From positions 1-27,828 of IMG/VR virus record IMGVR_UViG_3300009419_000073: a stretch of DNA of 27,828 bases; one strand, written 5' to 3'. Below, in pieces: positions 6,316 through 12,582 of this stretch. The notes under the pieces were generated by a model that searched no databases, was not told the DNA's origin, and saw only the letters and a list, made by a program, of their open reading frames with translations. The stretch is from a virus. The translations under genes and the position numbers were made by a program. Within the stretch, counting starts at the first letter, position 1; the number at the start of each line of letters is the position of its first letter.

Positions 6316-6468
6316 CTAATGGGCAACGTGGGGTGCGTCACGTAAACAACGCACATTACCCTCCACTGGTGTTTCACGCCTTCCTCCTTTGTGCGTGCAA
6401 CAAGGTTCGATTCCTTGTCGAGGGACAACACAAATAAATATTTCATTTATCTATAAGGAGGATACATA
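6316..6468 (+). promoter_or_regulatory. Structured 153-base leader of the primase gene
   Basis: The longest gene-free stretch in the early arm. It holds GTGCGT/ACGCAC (6333-6338 and 6349-6354; 10-base loop), CACGC/GCGTG (6375-6379 and 6393-6397) whose loop contains CCTCCTTT, a tRNA-like T-arm (6401-6417), and TTGTC/GACAA (6414-6418 and 6423-6427 region), which competes with the T-arm. TCCTCCTT at 6382-6389 is fully complementary to AAGGAGGA at 6455-6462, the ribosome binding site of the primase gene. I see no clear sigma70 promoter in it. A structured control region is inference. Confidence 0.4.
6359..6425 (+). ncRNA. tRNA-like element (T-arm plus acceptor-like stem; not a canonical tRNA)
   Basis: CAAGG-TTCGATT-CCTTG at 6401-6417 is a perfect tRNA T-arm with the canonical loop. 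The next seven bases TCGAGGG (6418-6424) can pair with CCCTCCA (6359-6365) at six of seven positions, with A6425 as discriminator; CCA is not encoded. The middle does not fold as a tRNA: a poor D-arm without GG, and a 5-bp stem with a 13-base loop instead of an anticodon arm, 67 bases in all. It may be a decayed tRNA, a tRNA 3'-end copy such as an attachment-site core (no integrase in the window), or a regulatory mimic. Confidence 0.3.
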
Positions 6469-8664
6469 TTGAAGACAGGTGATTTCTTCGATGCCATATA
6501 TGGCGAGGCAACTGGTCTTGCAACCATTGTCACTAGGCATCCAGCTAGTGGTGAGCTTACTGACCAGAAGTTCTTTGACTACCCACAGGACAAAGAGCAG
6601 ATGGTTATTCACTCAACCAACAACGCTAACGGTGATGTTTACTTCTCACCTATTTTGTTTGGCTCACCTAGAAGAATAAAAGAAAACGCTAAAACCGTAT
6701 CTGTAGTTTATGCTGATGCTGACAGTTGTCAGCCAGAAAACTTTCTGATTGAGCCATCTATTTCTGTGCAAACCAGTGAAGGTCGCTGGCACACCTACTG
6801 GATTCTTGATGAGCAACACGACCCTCAGGAGATTGCACTGGTAGCAAAGAAGATTGCCTATGCTCACTCTCACCAAGGTTGCGATAGGTCTGGCTGGAAT
6901 AGCACTAAGCTACTTCGTGTGCCAAATTCCATGAACCGCAAAGAAGGCAAAGACTATCCAGTCACAGCTATTTCGAATGGTGCAATCTATAGCTTAACCG
7001 AAATAAACGAACAGTATGGTGATGTTGAGGTTGAGCCAATCAGAGACCTTTCACTAAAAGAATTGCCACCACAGTGGCCTGACCTAATGGCAACTATGGC
7101 TAAGATACAAAGCAATCCAGAGATTATTGGCCTGTACATGGAGCAACCACCAGCCAATGCAGATATGTCAAAGCTGTTGTGGAAGCTTGAGCTTGAATTG
7201 TTTAGGCAGGGACTGACTGCTGAGGAAGTTTTCGTTGTTGCTAGAAACGCAAAGTGCAATAAGTATCACTCCCCTCTTAGACCAAAGCGTGGTGATGCAG
7301 ACGGTGACCTATGGCGTGAGGTTCAGCGTGCAGGTTCTTCTTACCAGCAGGGTTCTGTAGTAGAATATCAGCCAGTAGAACCGATTGTTGTCTCAAGTGC
7401 TATTGTAAAAGAGGATGCAAAGTTTTTAACCGAAGATGAGCAATATGTTGTTGACAGTCGTAGAACTTTTATTGATGACTACATGGATTGGGCTAAGTCC
7501 AAGACCGATGCCGCCCAGCAGTACCATATTGCGAGCGCCTTTACTGTGCTATCATCAGCCTTCTCCGATATAGGTTACGCCATACCCAAGTACGGCAAGA
7601 TGGGTCTGAACCTGTGGTTTATGGTGCTTGGTGAGACAACCCTAACTCGTAAGTCAACCAGCAGAAACCTAATGCTTAGGATGATTCGTGAGTTTGAGAA
7701 ATACTCTGGCTACCAGATTGACATTGGTTCTGATGCAACTCCTGAAGGTGTGACTGCAATTCTTGCAGAGCGTGACGGCAAGACTAGCCTACTGCACAGG
7801 GATGAAGTACAGGGTATGTTCAAGGACTTTATCAACAAGACCTACATGGCCTCAGCTGCAGAAAGATTTACTGAGCTTTACGATGGACACGTGCCAGTGG
7901 TTATCCGTTCTGGTAAGGGCAAGTCTCAAACTGAAAGAGCAACAACTAACTTCGTGATGTTCTTGATGGGTATCACAAGCAAGGTGGCAGATGTTTTAAC
8001 TACTGAGTACTTCCGTTCTGGATTCTTGGCACGATTTATTTACGTGACTGCGGAAACTCCAGACAGAAGCAAAGAGCTTGAGGACATTCAGCAGGCAGAC
8101 GAGTATGAAGTTATCGTCAAGGATTCTGTAATGGATAACCTTGTGAAGGGAATTTACAATGCTGTTGTATTCTGGCAGAAGAAGGGTGAGCCAAGTCCAA
8201 GACCAATCAGATTGAGCGAACCAGCACTAGAGAGATTTAACCAGTTCAAGTGGGAGATGGGCAACTGGGCAGATAACCACCCAGAGCGTGACTCTATTGA
8301 GCCTTCACGCCAGCGACTTGCCTTGTCTGTCTGGAAGTGTGCGATTCTTCTTGCGATGCACGAACAAAAGGAGCAGGTCGAACTTCGCCATATGCTCACC
8401 GCAATCTACTACTCTCAGGACTGGTTCAAGAACCTAATTAAGATGGCTAGCGCAATCTCTGCATCTGAATGGCAGAGAGATGTTGATAAGCTGGAGGCTT
8501 TGGTTATTGACAGAGGTGGAAAGATTCGCTATGAGGAAGCCTACCGCAAGTTTAGCAATAAGCGTAAGCGTGAGTTTGACGAGATGGTTCAGGCGCTACA
8601 TTCTCAGGCACGTGTACAGATTACAGTTGACAACCGCAAGAGCTATCTTGAGGTGATTGTTTAA
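6469..8664 (+). CDS. Primase-polymerase / DUF3987-type helicase fusion
   Basis: 731 residues from TTG 6469 with AAGGAGGA at 6455-6462. The N-terminal third is an archaeo-eukaryotic primase (AEP)-like domain: VVYADADS with D83-x-D85 as metal ligands, SEGRWHTYWIL with H108, and CDRSGWNSTKLLRVPNSMNRK-like motif III region (138-158; D139, R150, N153). The C-terminal part (about 330-620) is a DUF3987-type RecA-fold ATPase. Its P-loop is GETTLTRKST (388-397), the RKS variant common in that family, followed by a LLHRDEVQGMF Walker B-like segment. It should prime and unwind at the phage origin. It overlaps the next gene by one base. No separate replicative polymerase is visible, so it may be the main replication protein or work with a host polymerase. 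Confidence 0.85.
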   Translation: MKTGDFFDAIYGEATGLATIVTRHPASGELTDQKFFDYPQDKEQMVIHSTNNANGDVYFSPILFGSPRRIKENAKTVSVVYADADSCQPENFLIEPSISVQTSEGRWHTYWILDEQHDPQEIALVAKKIAYAHSHQGCDRSGWNSTKLLRVPNSMNRKEGKDYPVTAISNGAIYSLTEINEQYGDVEVEPIRDLSLKELPPQWPDLMATMAKIQSNPEIIGLYMEQPPANADMSKLLWKLELELFRQGLTAEEVFVVARNAKCNKYHSPLRPKRGDADGDLWREVQRAGSSYQQGSVVEYQPVEPIVVSSAIVKEDAKFLTEDEQYVVDSRRTFIDDYMDWAKSKTDAAQQYHIASAFTVLSSAFSDIGYAIPKYGKMGLNLWFMVLGETTLTRKSTSRNLMLRMIREFEKYSGYQIDIGSDATPEGVTAILAERDGKTSLLHRDEVQGMFKDFINKTYMASAAERFTELYDGHVPVVIRSGKGKSQTERATTNFVMFLMGITSKVADVLTTEYFRSGFLARFIYVTAETPDRSKELEDIQQADEYEVIVKDSVMDNLVKGIYNAVVFWQKKGEPSPRPIRLSEPALERFNQFKWEMGNWADNHPERDSIEPSRQRLALSVWKCAILLAMHEQKEQVELRHMLTAIYYSQDWFKNLIKMASAISASEWQRDVDKLEALVIDRGGKIRYEEAYRKFSNKRKREFDEMVQALHSQARVQITVDNRKSYLEVIV

Positions 8665-9065
8665 TGAACAGGTCTGAGCAAATAAGGGTCTCTGAATTAT
8701 TAAACCTAGCTATCTGGGTGAGGGACAATGTTCACTCAATGGATAGTGATGAACTGCACAAGCAAATAAAAATACTTGCTGATTATGATATGCTTTCAAG
8801 TAGGCAGATATCAGCAATAGTAAATAACAAAATAAGTCATAGTTCAATAAGTAAAATGATTGGTAAAAATACCAAGACTGGAGGAAATTTAAATGTTGGC
8901 ACTCTTGAAATACTACGTAATGTACTTTATTCTAGGTCGAACGGCGAAACCGATTATCAACTCATCTCCGAGGCACTCCAAGGGGGCACGTCACAAGGAA
9001 TGATTTCCAAGCTTACTGGCGTTAGCCAAAGTTCTATAAGTAGGAGGAATAATGACAGTAAATAA
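8664..9065 (+). CDS. DNA-binding protein with two HTH-like segments
   Basis: 133 residues. ATG 8664 shares a base with the preceding TAA, with GAGGTG nine bases upstream. Two segments look like helix-turn-helix units: LSSRQISAIVNNKISHSSIS (about 54-73) and a second beginning at ALQGGTSQGMISKLTGVSQS (about 105-124), the latter with the phased pattern of sigma-70 region 4 or resolvase-type HTHs. The middle is a short helical linker. It could regulate the replication operon or mark the origin for the preceding primase. I cannot choose a specific family, and no enzymatic motif is present. Confidence 0.65.
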   Translation: MNRSEQIRVSELLNLAIWVRDNVHSMDSDELHKQIKILADYDMLSSRQISAIVNNKISHSSISKMIGKNTKTGGNLNVGTLEILRNVLYSRSNGETDYQLISEALQGGTSQGMISKLTGVSQSSISRRNNDSK

Positions 9066-9264
9066 TCAAAGCATGAAGGCTAAGTTTGACAACGTAAAAT
9101 ATGACTTGGCTGCAGTTAACTTTCACGCAGAGAAGTATCTTAACGGCTCAGTCTACCCACTTTCTAAGCAATGCTTTCAGTTGCGTGAGATGCTTAAAAA
9201 CAGAACCACTTATCAGGTATACCTAGATGAATTGGAGGAAAATCTTGGAACAAGTAATTCTTAG
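9052..9264 (+). CDS. Small hypothetical protein
   Basis: 70 residues, ATG 9052 with TAGGAGGAAT immediately upstream. It overlaps the previous gene by 14 bases and the next by 20. The sequence is polar and helical (NVKYDLAAVNFHAEKYLNG; CFQLREMLKNRTTYQVYLDE) and has no motif I recognise. Expression is well supported by the ribosome binding site and by its fit between two coupled genes. Function unknown. Confidence 0.65.
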   Translation: MTVNNQSMKAKFDNVKYDLAAVNFHAEKYLNGSVYPLSKQCFQLREMLKNRTTYQVYLDELEENLGTSNS

Positions 9265-9685
9265 TCTAGACCCAGGTGGTACTACTGGTTACACAATTAT
9301 GGAAGTAAGCGATAAACAAGAGCTAGAGATTTTAAAAGTAGGTCAGGTCAAGGGTGGGCTAAAGGGCTTCCTAGACTTTCACTGGGACGTTCTCGATGAC
9401 TGGAGGATTGACAAGATTGTTTGCGAATCCTTTAGTTTAAGAGAAGGAATCTATGGAGCTGACCTCTCACCTGTGTACATCATTGGTGCACTTGAGGCAC
9501 TATATCCAACAACAGAAATTATATATCAAGAACCAAAGCTAAAGCCACTGTGTGACAACGATAGGCTAAAGAAGCTGGGTCTTTATATTCCAGGAAAAGA
9601 ACACGCAATGGATGCTGTCAGGCATGGGGTAATCCATTTGAGAAATTCAAAACATATGCCAACACTAGAGAAAGGCTGGAGATAA
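9245..9685 (+). CDS. RuvC-like Holliday junction resolvase
   Basis: 146 residues from TTG 9245, chosen because GGAGG at 9234-9238 is six bases upstream; an in-frame ATG at 9227 precedes that site. The RNase H-fold catalytic acids are in the expected order: ILSLDPGGTTGY (D9), IVCESFSL (E61) and HAMDAVRHG (D123, in the usual HAxDA context). The length suits compact phage RuvC-like resolvases. It should cleave branched DNA made during recombination or replication before packaging, and complements the RecB-, Sak4- and SSB-like proteins upstream. It ends one base into the next gene. Confidence 0.85.
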   Translation: MEQVILSLDPGGTTGYTIMEVSDKQELEILKVGQVKGGLKGFLDFHWDVLDDWRIDKIVCESFSLREGIYGADLSPVYIIGALEALYPTTEIIYQEPKLKPLCDNDRLKKLGLYIPGKEHAMDAVRHGVIHLRNSKHMPTLEKGWR

Positions 9686-10419
9686 TGAAAATACTATTTC
9701 TTGACTTAGAAACAAGCCCCAACTTAGCGTTTGTTTGGGGGCTATGGCAACAGAATGTTTCAATCAATCAGCTAATGGAATCAACCGAGGTGATTTGCTT
9801 TGGTGCTAGGTGGTACGGTGAGAAAAAGGTAAACTTTAAGTCCGTTCACCACCACGGTAAGAAGGCAATGCTTGATGAACTGCACAAGCTTATGGAAGAA
9901 GCTGATGTGCTAGTGGGCTGGAACTCAGCAGCATTTGATAGCAAGCATATCAAGCGAGAGTTCTTGGAGAACGGCTACTTGCCACCATCTCCTTATAAAG
10001 AGCTTGACTTGATGCGTGTTGTGAAGTCTCAGTTTAAGTTCCCATCTAACAAGCTCGACTATGTGGCTCAAACACTTGGTGTTGGTGCTAAAGTTCAGCA
10101 CTCAGGTTTTGACCTCTGGGTTGGTTGTATGGCTGATGACAAGAAGTCTTGGGCTAAGATGAAAGAGTATCAGATTCAGGACGTTGACCTGTTGATTGAC
10201 CTTTATGAGATACTAAAGCCTTGGATTAAGAACCACCCACACTCGGCATTGTATAATGGTATAGAGGGTGGATGTAGCAACTGTAGCTCTACTAGCCTGC
10301 AACGCAGAGGCTTCTCTAGGACTATCACTGCTAGCTACCAGCGTTTCCAGTGTAACGATTGTGGCAAGTGGCTCAGAGGAGATAAAGCTATTGAGAAAAC
10401 TACTTATAAGTCTATATAA
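9685..10419 (+). CDS. DnaQ-like DEDDy 3'-5' exonuclease with C-terminal zinc ribbon
   Basis: 244 residues, ATG 9685. Exonuclease motifs: FLDLETSP (ExoI, D7 and E9), VLVGWNSAAFDSKHI (ExoII, D85) and YQIQDVDLLIDLYE (ExoIII, Y162-x3-D166), the DEDDy pattern shared with DnaQ-like and RNase H-like exonucleases. The C-terminus carries a two-knuckle zinc ribbon, CSNC (197-200) and CNDC (223-226). It probably trims or proofreads DNA. No polymerase domain is fused or adjacent, so it may act with the primase-polymerase or in recombination. It overlaps the next gene by 29 bases. Confidence 0.85.
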   Translation: MKILFLDLETSPNLAFVWGLWQQNVSINQLMESTEVICFGARWYGEKKVNFKSVHHHGKKAMLDELHKLMEEADVLVGWNSAAFDSKHIKREFLENGYLPPSPYKELDLMRVVKSQFKFPSNKLDYVAQTLGVGAKVQHSGFDLWVGCMADDKKSWAKMKEYQIQDVDLLIDLYEILKPWIKNHPHSALYNGIEGGCSNCSSTSLQRRGFSRTITASYQRFQCNDCGKWLRGDKAIEKTTYKSI

Positions 10420-10729
10420 TAGACTAGGTGAATTTCTTATCAAGGGTGAGATAAAGAAGTTAAAGTCAAAGCCTGTTGAATATCCTGAAGGCCCGTTTTA
10501 TAAAGCCAACCGCAACTCCTTGTCATACATGACTTCCACCATGTATGACGAGGAGGAGGATATAGAGATTAACGTTAAGTACATATGCTCCTGTGATGAA
10601 TACGTTTATGAGATGAACGTTGAAGGTAGCTTTGCTTGCATCCACTGTGATTCAATTTGCAAGCAAAAAGGTTGCGCTATATGTCAAGCTTTGAATGAAA
10701 GGGATTTGTGGTCTGATGCCAATTTATAA
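10391..10729 (+). CDS. Cys-rich small protein, probable zinc binding
   Basis: 112 residues from TTG 10391. I chose this start because AGAGGAG lies nine bases upstream; starts further upstream would overlap the exonuclease deeply. The N-terminus is basic and helical, and the C-terminal half carries seven cysteines in the pattern C-x-C, then C-x2-C, C, C-x2-C (CSCDEY; CIHCDSICKQKGCAICQ), which suggests one or two zinc sites. I do not recognise a family. It sits between two other zinc-ribbon genes and overlaps the FmdB gene by 14 bases. Confidence 0.65.
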   Translation: MRKLLISLYNRLGEFLIKGEIKKLKSKPVEYPEGPFYKANRNSLSYMTSTMYDEEEDIEINVKYICSCDEYVYEMNVEGSFACIHCDSICKQKGCAICQALNERDLWSDANL

Positions 10730-10916
10730 CTATAAGTGCAAGCAATGCTTGAAGGTTTATAGCGAAACTAGGGGTATGCAGGAGGAGTCCAGAATGGGCA
10801 ATTGTACAGACTGCAAGCTCCCAGTTATCAGGCTTTACGAGGTAAGGGGTATATCCTTTAGGGGGGATGGCTTTTACTCGAATGACAAGAAGACAACAAT
10901 AGAGTTTAATGGATAA
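10716..10916 (+). CDS. FmdB-type zinc ribbon protein
   Basis: 66 residues. ATG 10716 begins MPIYNYKCKQCLKVY, followed by CTDC, RLYEVRGISFRGDGFYSND and a short tail. The MPxYxYxCxxC opening and the FxGxGFYxxD motif are the signature of the FmdB regulatory protein family, small zinc ribbons widespread in actinobacteria and their phages. The molecular role of the family is poorly defined despite the name; a regulatory or nucleic-acid-binding role is usual guesswork. A longer frame from 10695 lacks this canonical N-terminus. Confidence 0.87.
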   Translation: MPIYNYKCKQCLKVYSETRGMQEESRMGNCTDCKLPVIRLYEVRGISFRGDGFYSNDKKTTIEFNG

Positions 10917-10930
10917 GGTATACTAGTATA
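10911..10930 (+). promoter_or_regulatory. Promoter-like element with 12-bp palindrome
   Basis: GGATAAGGTATACTAG at 10911-10926 differs by one base from the - strand element at 12567-12582. It contains the -10-like TATACT (10919-10924), which is also the left half of the perfect palindrome TATACTAGTATA (10919-10930). A leader of about 15-20 bases with the ribosome binding site GGAAAGG precedes the ATG at 10946. No good -35 is visible, so it may be an extended -10 or an activated promoter. Confidence 0.45.
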
Positions 10931-10945
10931 TTGGAAAGGTAGCAA

Positions 10946-11593
10946 ATGAAAAGACTACAAGAATTTAGCCAAGACCTATACGACCAGACTTCTGGTGACG
11001 AAAAGGCCCTTGTTGACGCAATGCTAGCGGTTGTAGAGGAGTTTGGCAAGTTCCAGTCTGAGGGTAGCTCAATCAATGCTGGCTATGACAACGCACAGAA
11101 TAATCCAAACCTAGAGATTGGTGTCAAGTGTGGCAACTGTGTATTTCACATGGGTGAGGGCGAAGATATTGAATGTTCAGCAATTGAGCAAGACATTGAA
11201 GAAGATGGCGCTTGTAGATTTGCAGCTATCCCACCAGGATTAGTTAGTGTTCGTGAAGCTACCATGAGCGAAGCAGAAACTTACAAGGTGCCAGCTGGAG
11301 TGCAGTCTGCTGCAAAGAGAGCATTAAAGTGGATTGGCGAAGGTAAAGCAGGAAGTGGATTTACCTCAACTGGCAGACGTAGAGCTTCTCAGCTAGCTGC
11401 TGGCGGAAGTGTTACTAGAGATGTGGTTGCAAGAATGAAGTCGTACCTTGCAAGACACAATGGAGACAAGAAGGCAACAGGATTTAACTCAGGCGAAGAA
11501 GGATACCCATCACCAGGCCGTGTTGCTTGGGATGCTTGGGGTGGCACAGCAGGACAGGCTTGGGTAAACAGGATTAAGTTAGACGATAAGTAA
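10946..11593 (+). CDS. Cys-rich phage protein with C-terminal domain known from actinophage maturation genes
   Basis: 215 residues, ATG 10946 with GGAAAGG six bases upstream. Residues 60-97 hold C-x2-C-x11-C-x12-C (C62, C65, C77, C90) ending in AAIPPGLV, a small metal- or Fe-S-binding module. Residues 115-210 form a distinct domain: VPAGVQSAAKRALKWIGEGK, FTSTGRRRASQLAAGG, ARMKSYLARHNGDKKATGF, EGYPSPGRVAWDAWGG. I recall this domain fused to, or near, phage prohead protease and portal proteins in actinophages; its activity is not known to me. It is the last gene of the rightward arm, directly before the terminator, and has its own candidate promoter, so it may be expressed separately from replication genes. 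Confidence 0.7.
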   Translation: MKRLQEFSQDLYDQTSGDEKALVDAMLAVVEEFGKFQSEGSSINAGYDNAQNNPNLEIGVKCGNCVFHMGEGEDIECSAIEQDIEEDGACRFAAIPPGLVSVREATMSEAETYKVPAGVQSAAKRALKWIGEGKAGSGFTSTGRRRASQLAAGGSVTRDVVARMKSYLARHNGDKKATGFNSGEEGYPSPGRVAWDAWGGTAGQAWVNRIKLDDK

Positions 11594-11601
11594 AGGGCAA
11601 A

Positions 11602-11638
11602 AATAAAACCCCCAGTAAATTACGCTGGGGGTTTTATT
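11602..11638. terminator. Bidirectional intrinsic terminator between convergent arms
   Basis: A 14-bp perfect stem (11602-11615 with 11625-11638) and a 9-base loop contains CCCCCAG/CTGGGGG flanked by AATAAAA/TTTTATT, so each strand sees a GC-rich hairpin followed by a T-tract. It lies 9 bases after the stop of the last + strand gene and 11 bases after the last - strand gene, ending both operons. Confidence 0.95.
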
Positions 11639-11648
11639 ATTTTTGTAA

Positions 11649-11918
11649 TTACATATTTGAAATAACAAGATTAAACATAGTTGCTCCAAGTGCAATGAAA
11701 GCAAATAATAGAGCTAAGTTTTCTTTAGTCTGACTACGCTGAGTTTCTAGCTTCTGAACGTCAAGCTCAAGGTCCTGCATATCATTTTTAATCTCTGTAA
11801 TCTGCACATCCTGTGCATCGGACTTGCGCTCTAGACGCTCGATGGAACTACGCACTGACTTAATACCTTCCTCAATGCGCCCAATAGCAACTAGAACTTC
11901 TGTGTAATCTTCTGGCAT
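11649..11918 (-). CDS. XhlA-like coiled-coil protein with C-terminal membrane anchor
   Basis: 89 residues. Residues 5-65 are a charged coiled coil (VLVAIGRIEEGIKSVRSSIE; IKNDMQDLELDVQKLETQRS), followed by one C-terminal membrane helix (LALLFAFIALGATMFNLVIS). This layout is that of XhlA-type proteins, which assist holins in lysis, and it follows a holin gene directly. No clear Shine-Dalgarno is visible, and the ATG lies six bases after the holin gene, so reinitiation is likely. It is the last gene of the leftward operon before the terminator. A lysis role is inferred from topology and position. Confidence 0.65.
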   Translation of the reverse strand: MPEDYTEVLVAIGRIEEGIKSVRSSIERLERKSDAQDVQITEIKNDMQDLELDVQKLETQRSQTKENLALLFAFIALGATMFNLVISNM

Positions 11919-11924
11919 TTTAAA

Positions 11925-12122
11925 CTACTTTTTGTCGTCTCCAGTTGGAACATTTCTAAATGCCATGGCGGAACCGCTCAAGCCTAGAATTGCTGTTGCT
12001 ATGGCAATAATGTGTCCAGCAACATCCCCCGAAACAATGTTAAGTACAGTTAGTAGTGGTACAACTGCTACGATGATTCCGTAAATCCATCTGCGCTGTT
12101 CTGGTGTTGGGTTTAATTTCAT
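11925..12122 (-). CDS. Putative holin (two membrane helices)
   Basis: 65 residues from ATG 12122 (MKLNPTPEQRRWIYG), chosen because GAAGA precedes it, whereas the earlier in-frame ATG at 12155 lies inside the upstream gene without a ribosome binding site. Two membrane segments are visible: WIYGIIVAVVPLLTVLNIVS and HIIAIATAILGLSGSAMAF, with a short turn and a charged tail (DDKK). Small two-helix proteins of this kind are holins in many actinophages. They permeabilise the membrane and release the endolysin, which here is encoded far upstream at 24535-25293. TATAAT at 12139-12144 on this strand could give it a separate promoter. Confidence 0.68.
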   Translation of the reverse strand: MKLNPTPEQRRWIYGIIVAVVPLLTVLNIVSGDVAGHIIAIATAILGLSGSAMAFRNVPTGDDKK

Positions 12123-12139
12123 TTTGTCTTCTTTCGTTA

Positions 12140-12562
12140 TTATAGAGCTATCCATTTTAAAGCAAGGCTTTGCGCTGTAGTTCCGCTGATTCTAACTACT
12201 TTAGCCTGAAACTGGCTTGATGTTACGCTGTGAATTGTGGCAGTGTGGGGACTTGCGGTGCTTGGACCAGAGATACAGGCAACAACTACTGGTGCAGCAC
12301 TAAAATATCCAGATGGAAATGGTACCGTTATATTTACAGCAGTAGATGTATCGCTTGGTCCAGTAAAGGAAAATGAACCAGATGCTGGAAGGGAAACTTG
12401 ACTTTTAAAATCTTGTAGGTCAGCATCAACTGAATCAACATCAGCCTGAACAACGCCTATTGCAGTATTAGTTGTTCCAGCCAGCGAAGCAAAATGAGTC
12501 TCCAGTGGAGCAATGTTATCACCTGATGTTGGGTAGGTTATTCCCCTTGATGTTTGTGCCAT
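12140..12562 (-). CDS. Tail-appendage protein with H-type-lectin-like C-terminus
   Basis: 140 residues from ATG 12562 (MAQTSRGITYPTSGDNI). The N-terminal 60 residues are a thin connecting segment with a short helix. Residues 65-140 are beta-rich and Ser/Thr-rich, with VNITVPFPSGYFSAAPVVVA and a final SLALKWIAL. The VxFPxxFxxxPxVV pattern and the terminal W-hydrophobic-A motif fit H-type lectin-like domains seen in phage tail appendages, so receptor or glycan binding is plausible. It follows the S74 fibre gene. The nearest AAGG is 12 bases from the ATG, and TATAAT lies exactly 6 bases before the ATG, so a leaderless transcript is possible. Confidence 0.65.
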   Translation of the reverse strand: MAQTSRGITYPTSGDNIAPLETHFASLAGTTNTAIGVVQADVDSVDADLQDFKSQVSLPASGSFSFTGPSDTSTAVNITVPFPSGYFSAAPVVVACISGPSTASPHTATIHSVTSSQFQAKVVRISGTTAQSLALKWIAL

Positions 12563-12566
12563 AGCT

Positions 12567-12582
12567 CTATTATACCTTATCC
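12567..12582 (-). promoter_or_regulatory. Promoter-like TAAGGTATAATAG element
   Basis: Read on the - strand: GGATAAGGTATAATAG. It contains a perfect -10 TATAAT (12569-12574) located 6 bases before the ATG at 12562, the geometry of leaderless actinobacterial promoters. It overlaps the stop of the upstream fibre gene. One-mismatch match to 10911-10926 on the other strand. Confidence 0.5.

Noticed and set aside
6359-6425. Functional tRNA gene
   Set aside because: No canonical D-arm or 7-base anticodon loop can be formed; only the T-arm and acceptor are convincing.
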